64,000 nt of DNA from Euptelea pleiosperma (taxonomy: Eukaryota > Streptophyta > Magnoliopsida > Ranunculales > Eupteleaceae): the NCBI GenBank assembly GCA_035048495.1, contig CM068552.1, forward strand, positions 24,368,154 through 24,432,153. Direction: 5' to 3'. This document shows, piece after piece, positions 1-11,469 of the stretch; the stretch's first letter is position 1, and the number at the start of each line of letters is the position of its first letter. The notes beneath the pieces are model-generated. The model saw only the letters and a program-made list of their open reading frames with translations, was not told the origin of the DNA and did not search any database. The position numbers and the translations under genes were made by a program.

Positions 1-480
1 TTTTTGGTTCAGAAATCCATGAATGGTGGGTCCAACCCCTGGTACACTAGTCACTATGGAAGGCACGTTCGTTTGGAGGTCCGGATCCTCGTGGATCCAT
101 GGTTTAAAATAACATCGTTTAAACAGTTTTAACGGCCGTTTAAACGGTAACACCCCAACCTTGTTACGTTAAAAACCATTTTGACGCTTAAAAATTAACA
201 GCCATTTTTTTCCTTTTCAACGGCCATTAAAATCGTTTTAAAGGCCGTTAAAATCTGGAAAATTTTGTGGAAAAAAAACGGTTGTCATTTCCGATTTATT
301 TTTCCGTTAAATTCTATTTTTTTTTTATTTTTCAAAATTTGAATTGCAAATTTTGAATTCAGGGCCATATTTTCCATTTTTTTTTTCCTTCATTTTTGAC
401 CATCCATTGCAATCCGTTTTAACGGTAACGCCCCCAGTCCGTTATACCGTTAAAACGTACTCCTTTAAACCTTGCGTAGA
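1..480. repeat. AT-rich dispersed repeat fragment
   Basis: No gene is visible. The stretch is built from degenerate runs around AACGGCCGTTAAA. Its last ~70 bases (about 405-460, containing AACGGTAACGCCCCCAGTCC) recur at about 41260-41322 inside the TLC gene intron, which marks it as dispersed repeat. I do not recognise the family. Confidence 0.5.
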
Positions 481-515
481 TCTATATTCATATTTGATAT
501 GGATCCGAAAGTGAC

Positions 516-765
516 TTGGACAGTTACATACATCTAACTATTATAAGCAGCAACTGGGTTGCCACCCATGTGACACAAATCCATAGGTTCTACATGCTAA
601 AAAATCAGGCTGATCAAAAATTTCTAACCGTTAGATCTAAGTACCCAAATAACGATAGATATCCCATAGTTAAAAATCAACCAATAAAAAGACACCAATC
701 CAACGGTTGCAAATAACTAAACTTGTTGATTTTTGTTTATAGGTCCACCTAGGGATGCGTGTGAG
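516..765. repeat. MITE fragment of the 'ATCACTAATCAGGCTGATTT' family
   Basis: The segment has the modules seen in many places in this window: a variant of AAAAATCAGGCTGAT, GTTAAAAATCAACC, and a close matching TAGGTCCACCTAGGGAT. Fuller copies lie at 12157-12432, 36236-36540 and 60858-61170. Ends and target duplication cannot be read here. Confidence 0.5.
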
Positions 766-1167
766 AGTTGGAGCCCGATAAAAATTCTCTTCAATCTCTC
801 CGCCCAGATTTAGAATTCTAGGAATTAGAAGATTCTTCTCCCCCCTAAAACTTTTAATTCTAGGAAAATCACGGAATTGAAAATATAATTCCTTGAATTT
901 GGTCCTCCCAAACACAAAGATTTGTGATCCAAATCCGGCTCAATTCTGCTTTATCGGCGGGAAAATAAAATATTTTCGCGACAAAATCAGATTGTCGTCA
1001 CGTTTGGTTCAAAATTTGCTCGTGAAAATATTTAGCCGGGCCCACATATTTGCCCGCGAAGGCGTCCGAATATTTTATCACCCCCCACTAGTAAATTATT
1101 TTCACGCCATTTTACACAGTGTGGGAAAATATTTATTCGCCCATGGGAAAATAATCACCGTCGAGGA

Positions 1168-1176
1168 TAGTATATA
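1168..1176 (+). promoter_or_regulatory. Candidate TATA box upstream of the Harbinger genes
   Basis: GTATATAAT lies about 30 bases upstream of a CT-rich, leader-like segment. It is plausible as the transposon's promoter. The assignment rests on position and composition only. Confidence 0.3.
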
Positions 1177-1195
1177 ATCCCTCATTTTTTAGGTA

Positions 1196-1465
1196 GGGTT
1201 TTTGGGAACCCTAGCGCGATCCTCTCCACCCTCGTCGTCGTCGGCTGGTTCGGTGTTCCTTCGCCGTCTGAATCATCCCCTCCAGGTAACCATCTACACT
1301 CTCTTGCTCCTCTCTTTCTCCTCTACCTTCCCCTCTTTCTCCACTACCTCCATATCATATTTGAGGTTGGGGTTTTTGGGAACCCTAGCTCGATCCTCTC
1401 CACGCTCGTTGCCTTCCGCCGGTTCGTTGTCCCTTCACCGTCTGAATCAGCTCCTCTAGGTAACC
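1196..1465 (+). repeat. Duplicated leader-like segment with splice-donor-like ends
   Basis: Two similar blocks (about 1196-1290 and 1368-1465) each start with GGGTTTTTGGGAACCCTAGC, run through a CT-rich stretch with CGATCCTCTCCAC, and end in CTCCAGGTAACC or CTCTAGGTAACC, which resemble 5' splice sites. They may be alternative non-coding first exons of the Harbinger element. Nothing here codes for a recognisable protein. Confidence 0.4.
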
Positions 1466-1534
1466 CATCTACACTATTTTAATCTAGCTCCTCTCTGTCA
1501 TTTGATTTTGTTTTTACCGCAAAATCAAATAAAC

Positions 1535-1880
1535 AATGCTGAGTTGTGATTTTTAAGCGTTGGATGAGTCATTTTCAGGGGGTTTCAACAGTGCTGAGTT
1601 GTGATTTCTAAGCGTTGGATGAGTCATTTTCATGGGGATTCCATAGTGCTTGATCTGCATGAATGATTTGTAAGCGTTGGATGAAATCTAGCTCCTCTGT
1701 CATTTGATTTTAGTTTTTATGCGTAGACAAAGTCATTTTCCAGGGGTTTAGTGCTGAGTCATTATCGAATGGCTTCATTTGTGATTTATAAGCATTGGAT
1801 GAGTCCTTTTCATGGGGTTTCCACGGTGCTTGATGTGATGAATGATTTGTAAGCGTTGGATGAATGCTTTTCAAACACCA
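1535..1880. repeat. Imperfect tandem repeat
   Basis: The unit TAAGCGTTGGATGAGTCATT, followed by TTCA and a G-run, recurs about four times with variable spacing, interleaved with GTGCTGAGTTGTGATTT or GTGCTTGATGTGATG. It is non-coding. Confidence 0.55.
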
Positions 1881-1930
1881 TGTGTTAAACTTTCTTGTAG
1901 GTAATTATCTATCTACTGTGATTTGAGAAA

Positions 1931-2440
1931 GTGTTGGTAGTCTTTATACTTTGAAATGTTATTGACTGCTTTGTTCTTTTTGAGTACCATCTGCGTATAA
2001 TTTCCAAGACCTTGAAGTCCCTGTTCTACCAAGCAAAAGAAGGCCTATTATGAACTCTTTCGGGCCACCAACCCATGAATGTTTGGCCTAGGGCCATTCA
2101 GTAAGCCCTGTATGAATAAATCTTGAATCCTATGCCAATAGATCACCAATCAGGCTGATTTTCAGTGTGTAGGTCCAGTTAAATGGCGTGGTCAAACATT
2201 CATGGGTGCAAAGTGTGGGTAGTCTTTGTATGTTGAAAGGTTATTGACTGCTTTGTTCTTTCTATGAGTATAAAAATTCCAAGACCTTGAAGTCCCTGTG
2301 CTGCCAAGCAAAAGAAGAAGGCCCTATTGTGAACTCTTTCGGGGCTCATTTTTACCCATGAATGATTAGCTTAGGGCCATTCAATAAGCCCTTTATGAAT
2401 AGATCACCAATCAGGCTGAGCCCATGGGTGCAAACATTCA
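1931..2440. repeat. ~280-bp tandem duplication
   Basis: Two diverged copies (about 1931-2160 and 2213-2430) share in order GGTAGTCTTT, TTATTGACTGCTTTGTTCTT, CCAAGACCTTGAAGTCCCTG, AAGCAAAAGAAG, GAACTCTTTCGGG and GATCACCAATCAGGCTGA. They are non-coding and lie in the 5' part of the Harbinger region. Confidence 0.6.
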
Positions 2441-2729
2441 TGGGTAAAAATGAGTTGTGTTTTATCCTTTGACCTAATATATGATGTCCCATATGAGATG
2501 CTTATATATATATAGATGTTATGATATAGATCTATACCCACTATATGTTATGTTATGATATAGATCCACACCCACTATCTAATTAGCTTCTTTTGCAAGA
2601 TGTTTGTACTTCTTAGATGTTCATTTATGCATCTTTTATATGACTTGTTTGAAACTTGTCTCAAATTCATTATCCTAGTATTCTAATCTTTTATGTTTCT
2701 TTATGGCATGATTACATGTTGTGATATAG

Positions 2730-2751
2730 ATCCACACACACACACACACAA
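2730..2751. repeat. (CA)n microsatellite
   Basis: A run of CA dinucleotides directly upstream of the transposase reading frame. Confidence 0.8.
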
Positions 2752-5242
2752 GTATATATAGAACTCTAGGAATGCCACAAAATAACCCAATGTTTGAATG
2801 ACTGTATAGATAGGAGAATGCTGACTAGGAAGGAAAGAGAGAAAATAACAGTGATGGTTGCTACTTTTTGTGGGTATGCTGCAACATGTGCAGCACAACA
2901 TTACATGAATTATATAGATAGGACACCTTATGTGAATAGGGATAGGGAAAGAACCCTAATATTGAAGCGGTTATATTCCGAGTCTGACGTGAATTGTCAT
3001 GAGCAATTACGTATGAAGAGGAAGTCATTCCAGTTGTTATGTGGCCAGTTAAAGGTCCATGGGTTATGCGATGGACGCTATGTATCAGCAGATGAGCAAC
3101 TTGCCATATTTATGCTGATTGTTGGTCACAATGTTAGGAATAGACGTGCAAAGTTTGATTTCATACGATCTGGTGAGACAATTAGTCGTCACTTTCATAA
3201 TGTGCTACGAGCGGTGATTAAAATGTACAAAGAGTGTGTGAAGCCTGCGAAGGCCAACATTTCGCCTGAACAATTTAACACAAGGTCTTGGTGTCACTAT
3301 TTCAAGGTAACTCGATCATTAGAGTTTAGTGTTTCCCATGTTGTAGATATCTTTACTGACAAAATGACGTATATCGTCAGGATGCCGTGAGTGCGATTGA
3401 TGGCTCATACTTCCATGCTACGGTACCTTCGGAAGATCAACCAAGGTACCGTAATAGAAATGGTGAAATTTGACAGAATGTCCTTGTTGCATGTACTTTT
3501 GACATGAAGTTCACATACGTGCTTGTTGGATGGGAGGGGTCAGCGCACGATAGTAGAATCCTAAGATCGGCCATCAGTGATGATAGACGTTATAAATTTA
3601 TTGTCCCAACTGGTATGACAATCAATACTAGAATATTCACATACAAACTTTGAGTCTTTATGATCGTATTTAGCCCATCTAATTGTTTATAATTATTGTG
3701 GATGCTTGATATTCGCTCAAAAGTGCTTATTTTAAGCCATTATCCTTATAGCGATGTCGCATTCTCTTAAGTAAAACTTGTCTTTCCGTCGACTTTTTCA
3801 CATAAGAGTTTCTTCCAATGTGTAGAGCGCAATCTTTAAACGAAAATTGACTATTTGCATGAAATATACGCATTTCGGATAGTCTAGATATAAAGCCGTT
3901 TTGATTAAGTCTCATTACGTGCTTTTCTCTCGCAGGAAACCTGATCGGGCGATTTTCGAGACTTGCGAGCCCATGATCAACTATAGAAGTCTAATATCAA
4001 AGCTTAAGGATCAACAAGCTATGACAAGAAGATACCGGCCAAGTACGGGTCAAGTCAGAGGATCGTAGAGCCAGATAAAGAACCAAGAAAGAGGAAAAGC
4101 TGAAGACCAAGAGACGAGCTAAAGTGATTCAAAGCCGCACCAACTGACATAAAATGACGGCTTACGTAATTGGTAAAGCCGACGGAAGATTACATTGAAG
4201 ATCAGGGTTCATGACCCTCCGCCAGTTCTTTTGCCATTATTTTGTATTATTTTCTCTCTCCTCTCTCCTAATTCTCTCTCCATCTCTCTAGACTCTAATA
4301 TCTAACCCGTAGATCGTCTCATCGTACCATTAGATCCCCAGATCTACCATCTGATCCCCCTCTCCATGATCGAATTGCTTATATCTCACCATCCGATCCT
4401 TAGATCGATCATCCTAACCCTCCGATCTCCATCATCTAACCTTAGATCTTCTCTCCTTTAGCTTTATTCCATCTCTCATAGTTCTTCTACCATTAGATCT
4501 TCAATTCGACCGTTAGATCATTCATCTGACCGTTGGATCTCTCCAGATCCTACGGTCCGCCAATTGTGGACCGAGTCAAACTACCACCTCATCTCATCCA
4601 ATTATCATAGTTCCATCATCTAACAGCCCCCATGGCCAAGTGGCCCACAAGCAAATTGGAAGCCCACGGCCTTGTAACCCATCCTAGAGCCCATGGTGTT
4701 TTGGGCTCATTTACCATTTTTTCCCCTGCCGGCCAAACGCACCCTAACCTACGGCCTCGCAAGAGGCCCATATCTATCTGGTCCATTAGCCCGCTTATCC
4801 TTGAGCCCATGCCCATACCCATTGACACATGGTCACAAGGCCCACGGGCCAATTATCCTTGTAATGACCCAATCAAAGCAAGTGGCCAACATAAACCCAT
4901 GGGCTCTCACAAGCCCACATTCAAGCCAATGGGAGAAGTGGTCAACTTTGACCACTTCTCATCAATCCCCAACTTCATTCCCACAGTTTCTCTCTCCCAC
5001 AACAAACTACTCCCTATAAAAGAGAGAGAAACCTTGGGTCTTTCTTTGGTTCCCTCCCCCTTCACTTCTCATTCCATTCTTCTCCCACTTCTCTTGGAAG
5101 GCTTTGGGTGGGCTGTGTGATAGCCAGCAACCCCCCACGATCTCCCACAATAGCTTCCAGCGTGACAGGCTAGGAGCACGTCATACACACCATTAATTCC
5201 GGCGAGAAGCTCGTCGGAATTGTTCACAGCCATACCATCCAT

Positions 5243-5390
5243 ATTCTTCTTCTTCTTCTTCTTCTTCTTCTTCTTCTTCTTCTTCTTCTTCTTCTTCTTC
5301 TTCTTCTCCTTCTCTTCTTCTTCTTCTTCTTCTTCTTCTTCTTTTTCTTCTTCTTCTTCTTCTTCTTCTTCTTCTTCTTTTTCTTCCTCA
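5243..5390. repeat. (TTC)n microsatellite
   Basis: A nearly pure TTC tract with a few CTC and TTT interruptions inside the solo LTR. It creates long artificial open frames of Phe/Ser, Lys or Glu on both strands, which are not genes. Confidence 0.95.
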
Positions 5391-5991
5391 CCGGAGTTGC
5401 AACCTGCAACTCCGGCCGGCGCAACTTGCTGCCCACAGCAACGTTGGTCTTCTTGGCGGGCTGGTGTGCGAGCCTGCAACTTTTGAATCCATCCTCCCCT
5501 TCTTCTTCTTCCCTTTCTTCCATCTTCTCCTTTCCTTCTTCCCTGTTTCTTCTTCATCTTCCCCATCTTTCCCACCGGAGTTGCAGCTTGCAACTCCGAC
5601 CGCCTGAACCTTCTCTACCTCCTCTAACATCTGTAGCAAGACTGCCTCTGCCTGTGTCTCAGCCTGTGGGATTCCGCCCCTGTGCCTCGTCACCCTCCCA
5701 AGGTTCGCCAGCTCCTCTTCCACTTCTCCTCCAGCCGATCTACAACACCATCATCTCCATTGATTGTCGGAGTTGCATACCAGCAACTCCGTCAACAGCA
5801 AACTGTTTACCGTCTTTCATCCTAATGGGCCAGTACCTCTACTCTAAAGCGATTGAGATCCCCTCCTCTTGCACCATCTAGCAAATCGTCCTCTCTTGCA
5901 CTAACGGACTGCTACAAGGCAACTATACGTGGAAATCTTCCTCATTTGGAACCACCTCTTCACCCATCTGCTGCACGTTGCAGCCTGCAAC
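5391..5991. repeat. Repeated GGAGTTGCA...TGCAACTCC hairpins
   Basis: Inverted repeats built on one sequence occur at 5391-5415 (11-bp stem, 3-nt loop), 5576-5598 (10-bp stem), 5768-5791 (9-bp stem) and 5977-5991 (6-bp core). The same hairpin occurs twice in LTR copy 2. All lie between the TATA-like site and the splice-donor-like site, so they would be in the transcript leader. Confidence 0.7.
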
Positions 5992-7872
5992 TCCGTTGCT
6001 GCCAGTTTTCTCCAGCCACCAATAGACGCACCAGCAAAGTCTCCCCTTGGCTGTACCATCTTTTCTCCGCCTTCACCACCATTGTTACGGCCTGCAAAAG
6101 AGCAGGCCGTGAACACAACACCTTGGCCGTCTTCCACCCTTCTCTTCTTCTCTCACCTATCCTAACCGTTTCTTCCATTCTCCCTTCATTCTCCACCCTT
6201 AAACCTGCAACTTGCAGGTATACCTCGTGTGTACACAGCATCTCTCATTCTCTCCCCTTCTCCTTCACACGACGCCCCTCCTTGCTGCAACTCCAAGTGG
6301 CGTTGCTGTTCTTTTTACGAGATCTGCCCACTGTGCCTGCCACGAACTGTTGCTCCGCTGCAACAAAGCTCCTCCACTCAACGGACCTGCAACCTGGCTG
6401 TTGCCTTGTAGGCTGTCACCTTTACCATTGTGAGCATCTCTTCCATCCACTGTTGAAGGCACGGGTTCTACTCAATAGTTGCTGCCAACAACAAAGCCAG
6501 CACCTGCAACTCCGATGAAGCACCGGCCAGATCTCAACCTTCAGGCGTCTCACCTGAAGGTCTGAACCTGTCATCACCATCACATGTACCTCAAGTGCAT
6601 GGCCGATCATGTGCTCAATTGAATCGATCTTCTTCATGGTGAGATTTTTCTTTCTCTCTCTTACTTCTTTCTCTTTCTAAAATTCTCAAACTTTCTCTCT
6701 CTAGAAAGTTTAGACTTCCATTTCCCTCTCTAGATCTCACTTTCTCTCTCTACTTATTTACTTTCTCTCTCTACTTTTTCCTCTCTTTAATTCTGCTTTC
6801 TAGATTAATTTCTTTTCATTTATTCAATTTTTGTAAACACTTGAGGAATTATTAAATTTAGTTGAAATATCGTTTTTCATTGTGTTCTCGTTCTATTTGA
6901 TTTATGCTAATTAGTTGATAAGTCTCACAAAAAAAAAGATTATTTTTAATCTCGATTTCCACCATTCTCACCCTTCCATCATTTCTAAGCATATTTCCTT
7001 TAATTTGTTCTTTATTTGCCCTAACCCCGAGTGCGGACGATATCCGACACGAGCCACTGTGCAAGTCTGCATTTTTGCAGATTAAGTGAACCAATTCGGA
7101 GAAATTACAAATATTGTTGAGATCTAGGGTTTTTGTAACCAACGACGCGGAAAAAATCCTAATTTCAATGCCTAAGTAAGTACTACTTAGCAGATGCTGG
7201 CTTTCCGAATGCACCTGGATTCATAGCCCCCTATCGTGGTGTGCGGTACCATTTGAAAGAGCATGTTGGACGTACTCCTAAAAATGATAATGAATTATTC
7301 AATTATCGTTACGCGTCTTTGCGCAATGTTATCGAGCGTACGTTTGGGTTGCTGAAGAAACACTTTGTATACCTATGTCAATCCACATTTGTCAGCATCA
7401 ATACTCAAACAAAGTTGATTGTGGCTTGTTGTGTCATTCACAACTTCATTAGGGGCATCGATCCAGATGATTTGATCGATGACGAAGACAACATTGAGGA
7501 GGAAGATCACGATGACTTAATGGGTACTGAGGACTTAAGTGAGTTGGTTCCTACCGCAGCATGGACTACTAAGAGAGATGAACTTTGTTATACAATGTGG
7601 GTTGATTATGAAGATGAGCTTCTTTGAGTCGTTGCAACTTGACTACTTGATTATGTTACATTTTATGGATGTTAGACATGTTTGGTTTGTATTTTATTTG
7701 GTTTAAAGTTTTGAGTACTTGGACATCATTAAACTGAATATTATTTTGTATTGAGATTTGATATTTGATATTACTAGTTTATAGTGATGTTCCTATGTAC
7801 GTGGGTGCTTTCATTATTTATATGGTTGTGATGGAATGTTGTTATATTGAACACATTTATGATATGCTAGCC

Positions 7873-8815
7873 ATGGCCGATGGATCCACACAAGGCAATG
7901 GGGAACCTACAAGGCCAGGCCAGTTAAGGTGGACCATTGCAATGGATGATGTCATGAAGGAGACCTTGTTTGATCAGCATTTGGTAGGCAGTAGGGGTGA
8001 TAATGGTTGGAAGAGCCACGCATTTACTGTCGTGCAACAAAACATGATGAAACGGTTGGGTGTTTCTGTAACTCATAATCACTGTAGAAGTAGATTGAAG
8101 ATGTGGAAAGGAATCCTTGCAAATATCAAAGAGTTACTGAATCAAAGTGGCTTTGGCTGGGATGATACGCTTAAGATGGTGAAAGCTGACGATTATGTAT
8201 GGGATGCATACATCATGGTATAAATAGTTGTATTTACTTTATTTATTCAGTTATAGCCAGAGTGTTTCAGTAATGACCATGAATGTCTACATTTCAGATG
8301 CATCAATGGGCAGCGAGGTATAGAATAAAGACAATCCCAAGCTTCAATGAGGTTGCAATGATCCTTGGCAATGACACCACAATGGGAGATCGTGCAAGGA
8401 CTGGGATTGAGCTGGAAGCGGATATAGATGATGCTTATGAACGAGTTGGCGGGATGGAGTCCACGGGATGCACTCATGGAGTTGAGGACTTGACACTAGA
8501 TGATGAAACGATACCAAATGATGAAGTCCATAGTGAGCCTGTTGGAAGTACTAGTAACCCAACAACACGAGTGAATAGAAACAAGTGAGTCCGTAGAACA
8601 TCCGGGCCAATACAAGATTCCCTCTTAGAGCTTGCCCAAGCCACGAGTCGCATTGCCAAAGCCCTTGAATGGAACAATATGGACTTCTCACAGGTGGTTT
8701 CACATGAGGTGGAAAAGGTTGAGGGCTTAACTGATGACTTGATCATTGAAGGTACGGAGTTTCTAATCAGTGACGAGAATAAGGCAAAGATTTTCTTAAC
8801 GTTGCCGCCTGGATG
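7873..8815 (+). pseudogene. Harbinger Myb/SANT-like DNA-binding protein
   Basis: This is the second protein of PIF/Harbinger elements, which in this family binds DNA and assists the transposase. Exon 1 (7873-8217) starts MADGSTQGNGEP and contains a Myb/SANT-like domain: RWTIAMDDVMKETL, GDNGWKSHAF, HCRSRLKMWK, FGWDDTLKMV, VWDAYI. A GT-AG intron (8218-8297) leads to exon 2, HQWAARYRIKTIPSFNE and an acidic tail. The frame stops at TGA 8586-8588 but stays open beyond it to 8815 with a sensible C-terminal helix (LLELAQATSRIAKALE), so the TGA is probably a decayed Arg codon (CGA to TGA). It is 250 bases downstream of the transposase, on the same strand. Confidence 0.82.
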
Positions 8816-8899
8816 AAGAGGACGATAGTTGAAACAAAAGTTGATGACTTGATTGAGGACTTGTTCCTCGTCAGAAACTCTTTTTGTTAATGGGGGGGT

Positions 8900-10514
8900 C
8901 ATAAACAATAGTTTTTTGATGTCACAAGTTGGTCCATAGCTTGGATGTTTCCAAGCTACAACTTTATGACTATTTTCGTATTAGGTGTAACCACTACTTT
9001 TGTTAACATGTACACATGATGCACTACTGGTTTATTTATGACATATATGTGCATATGATATGACATTTCTCTCTCTTTTTTATTATCTGTCTATGACATA
9101 TATGTGCTCATTTTGATATATTTTTAACTCTCTGCATATGATATTTTTATTCTCTTTATATGACATATATGTGCTCCTCGAGACATCTTTCTTTGATGCC
9201 CAACAACTAGAAATCAGGTTGATTTTTGGTGTGTAGGTCCACCAAGGAATCTCCTTATAGATATTGGCTCGTCAGATTTTGCCAATTTATTGATAAGCTC
9301 CCTTTGCATCTTTTCCTCCACTTAAAATTACACATTTCTTGAAAATCCCCCCATCAAAGAAATAGACAAGAAACACATTTCTTATAGCTGTAGGTTTTGT
9401 TGATGCCTTGAACAATGTAATCAACTTGTATTGTTGATCCTCGTAAGAGTAAACATATAGATAAACAAACATCCAGTATCTAAAACTGATTTATAGATCC
9501 ATTTGATTTCTGGATGTAATGTTTGAGCCTAGAGAGAAACCATTTAAGTTGGTAATAGTCAACTACTAGATGTTTAATGAGGTATGTTGCAAGCTTATAA
9601 AACTTTTGAAGTGGCGATCATGCACCTACCCATGTTATTTTTAATTGTTTTTTTGGTAAAACTTAATCTTAAAACCTAGGTATATGTGGCATGCGATATT
9701 TGGGTGCATCATCCGCTACTTCAAAAATTCCCATGCTACCAAAAAAAATCTCTTGCAACCTTGTGTTAAGGTTCATGTATTCTGTCAGTACATTTGTACA
9801 TATAGCCAACCTCTTGCTTTGGGCTAGGCTTGGATGGTGACATTTGTTGTTGTTCCTGATCAATGATGTAAGTGGCGAGTTGCCTTTTATTTAGGGATTA
9901 TGCTAAATCGATTGAATGGTGACATCTGTCATTGTGTTTCATCTGTAGGACAATGGAATCCAAAAACCAGATCAGCTGGACTCTTACAACCTTTTAGCAT
10001 GTGGAATCACACACGTCTTGTTTTATAGAATTAGATTTCTTCCTATATCTTTTCTAGCTAACAATCTAATGACTACATCACTACTTATTTCAACTGGTTT
10101 CTTGTACATATGCTTGCAACTACTGTATATGCTTTTGTTTTTTTATTTTTTTCTAGAGTAGGTAAGCTAATCAAGTTTAGAGATAACCGGTCTCGACATA
10201 GAGCACAGTCCCATTGAGCCACAGGCTCGACCCCATGCATATTATGAATCCATATTATTATAATCTTGGAAGTTACTCAGATGATTCTAGGAGAAATGGA
10301 ATTTTTAGAGGGATCCCATTTCCTATAACTTTGTCTGATTTTGGGATTTGTGGGGTGTTTTGATATTTTCTTAAGAAATGTGAATTTGGTCTAAGAAGGC
10401 TTCGGGATTCCAAAGCTAAAAAAAGAAATTTCATTGCGTGGATTGTCAGTGTTTCCATCTTTGCTACAAAGTCAAGTTCTGTCTTTACTGGTGCACATAA
10501 AAATATAATTTGAG
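8900..10514. other. Non-coding stretch with short palindromic repeats
   Basis: I see no gene. Three copies of a motif containing ATGACATATATGTGC (palindromic CATATATG) lie between about 9035 and 9175. A small piece of the ATCAGG-family MITE (GATTTTTGGTGTGTAGGTCC) lies at about 9220. The rest is AT-rich and may be the 3' part of the Harbinger element. Confidence 0.4.
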
Positions 10515-10523
10515 ATGGTGGTG

Positions 10524-11009
10524 GAGTAGTAAAACTTGTGTCACAAGATGTTGTGACTGAAGCCGGTCACAGCATTCAATACGAGCCATGTGGCATACTA
10601 TTAGAGGACAGTGACCGTACGGATGTTTGGCTAGTCCCTCGGTGGACCGGTACACAAAACATTAGCTTGATTAGTGATTTCTAACCGATTCGATTGAAGT
10701 TATTTTCATGGGTTGATTTTAACGGTAGGAATCTAAGCATTATTGAGCGTTATTTGGGTGCAAAAATCCTAAGGTTGTAAATCACTAATTAGGCAGATTT
10801 TTGATTTGTAGGTCCATCGAGGGACTAGCCAAACATCCATACGACCAGCACCCTCTGATCGTGAATCAGGCGAATTTTTGATTTGTAGGTCCACCGAGGG
10901 ACTGGCCAAACATCCATACGGTCAGCGCCCTCTGATCGTGTGCCACGTGGCTCGTATTGAGTGCTGTGACTGGCTTCCGTCACAACATCTTGTGACACAA
11001 GTTTTACTC
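10524..11009. mobile_element. MULE-type hairpin MITE (GAGTAAAAC family), 486 bp
   Basis: The ends are long inverted repeats: GAGTAGTAAAACTTGTGTC on the left, and GAGTAAAACTTGTGTCACAA read inward from the right, continuing through CAAGATGTTGTGAC and a G-box-like GCCA(C/T)GTGGC. The flanks are ATGGTGGTG (10515-10523) and GTGGTGGTG (11010-11018), a 9-bp target duplication with one mismatch, as expected of Mutator-type elements. The centre holds the ATCAGG-family modules in both orientations, so the whole element can fold on itself. Confidence 0.8.
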
Positions 11010-11100
11010 GTGGTGGTGGTGGCTTGGGGGGAATTTTTGTGCTGGCTCGTTCATTGATTGATGTCTATTTATAATATGATATGACATTTGTAGGTGTACA

Positions 11101-11346
11101 ATGGCTTCCCATTATGTTTATGTAGTTTTTAAAGGACAATGGCCAGGCATATACCATAGTTGGGCAGAATGCAGCCTCCAAGTAAGTGGTTATAGTGGAG
11201 CAGTTCATAAACGGTTCAATTCACTGCAAAAAGCAGAGGCAGCCCTTCTTGACTACCATTGCAAGAGTAGACCATTGTCACCAAGATGTGCACATACTTC
11301 TTATTGGGAAATTGTTGTGATCATATATATGATTTGGATTGATTAA
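11101..11346 (+). CDS. Small ORF with RNase H1 N-terminal (viroplasmin-like) domain
   Basis: The 81-residue frame starts MASHYVYVVFKGQWPGIYHS and continues WAECSLQVSGYSGAVHKRF, then LQKAEAALLDY. This is the pattern of the RNase H1 N-terminal / caulimovirus viroplasmin domain (Pfam PF01693), a small fold that binds RNA-DNA hybrid: YVVFKGxxPGIYxSWxEC, then QVxGYSG, then AEAA. The domain fills residues 4-50. The tail from about residue 60 looks like read-through into an intron. There is no RNase H catalytic domain downstream. It lies 2.3 kb past the Harbinger Myb-like gene on the same strand, so it may be a third gene of that element, a captured host exon or a gene fragment. Confidence 0.55.
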   Translation: MASHYVYVVFKGQWPGIYHSWAECSLQVSGYSGAVHKRFNSLQKAEAALLDYHCKSRPLSPRCAHTSYWEIVVIIYMIWID

Positions 11347-11469
11347 ATCTAAGCTTTGATCAATCCAAGGGATCAGACATTTGTAAAATGTTGCATTTAG
11401 TCAAATGCAACGTTTTCAATTATTTTACTTAATACCAGTTTCTCTTGATAATGTAAAATGTTTACAAAA

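Larger units (their letters stand above)
3707..7167 (+). mobile_element. Solo LTR, 3.46 kb, family 'TGATATTCGC' (copy 1)
   Basis: It begins TGATATTCGCTCAAAAGTGC and ends in CGACGCGG, an A-run and TTTCA, giving TG...CA ends. The flanks are ATGCT (3702-3706) and ATGCC (7168-7172), a 5-bp target duplication with one mismatch. A second copy at 25626-27782 has the same two ends and an exact duplication, which fixes the boundaries. Inside are CTATAAAAGAGAGAG at about 5015 (candidate TATA), a CTT tract, repeated GGAGTTGCA/TGCAACTCC hairpins, a CT-rich leader and CATGGTGAG at about 6636 (splice-donor-like). No internal retrotransposon domain is present. It sits in a transposase intron. Confidence 0.85.
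2794..7627 (+). pseudogene. PIF/Harbinger transposase (ALP1-like), interrupted and decayed
   Basis: This DDE transposase cuts and pastes the Harbinger element. Exon 1 (2794-3306; a later Met at 2818 is also possible) has the typical N-terminus with RTPYVNRDR and the helix-turn-helix region around FLMIVGHNVRNR-type sequence. A GT-AG intron (3307-3380) leads to exon 2 (3381-3612), which has the first acidic motif AIDGSYFHA and the second, VGWEGSAHDSRIL. Exon 3 (about 7181-7627) has YYLADAGFPNAPGF, GVRYHLKEH, and IERTFGLLKKHF with the third acidic residue, then VACCVIHNFIRG. An in-frame TGA lies in exon 2 at about 3472. The second intron (from 3613) carries a 3.46 kb solo LTR, and the reading phase across it does not close cleanly. 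All three catalytic residues are present, but the gene looks dead. It pairs with the Myb-like gene downstream. Confidence 0.88.

Noticed and set aside
893..1177. 94-residue open frame
   Set aside because: AT-rich, no motif, and it ends at the candidate TATA box.
4632..5120. 162-residue open frame with Pro-rich product
   Set aside because: It lies in the upstream part of the solo LTR, is mirrored by an antisense frame, and has no homologous segment in copy 2.
5069..5593. Long open frames of Lys/Glu, Phe or Ser on both strands
   Set aside because: They are translations of the TTC microsatellite in all frames. They have no domain and lie inside a solo LTR.
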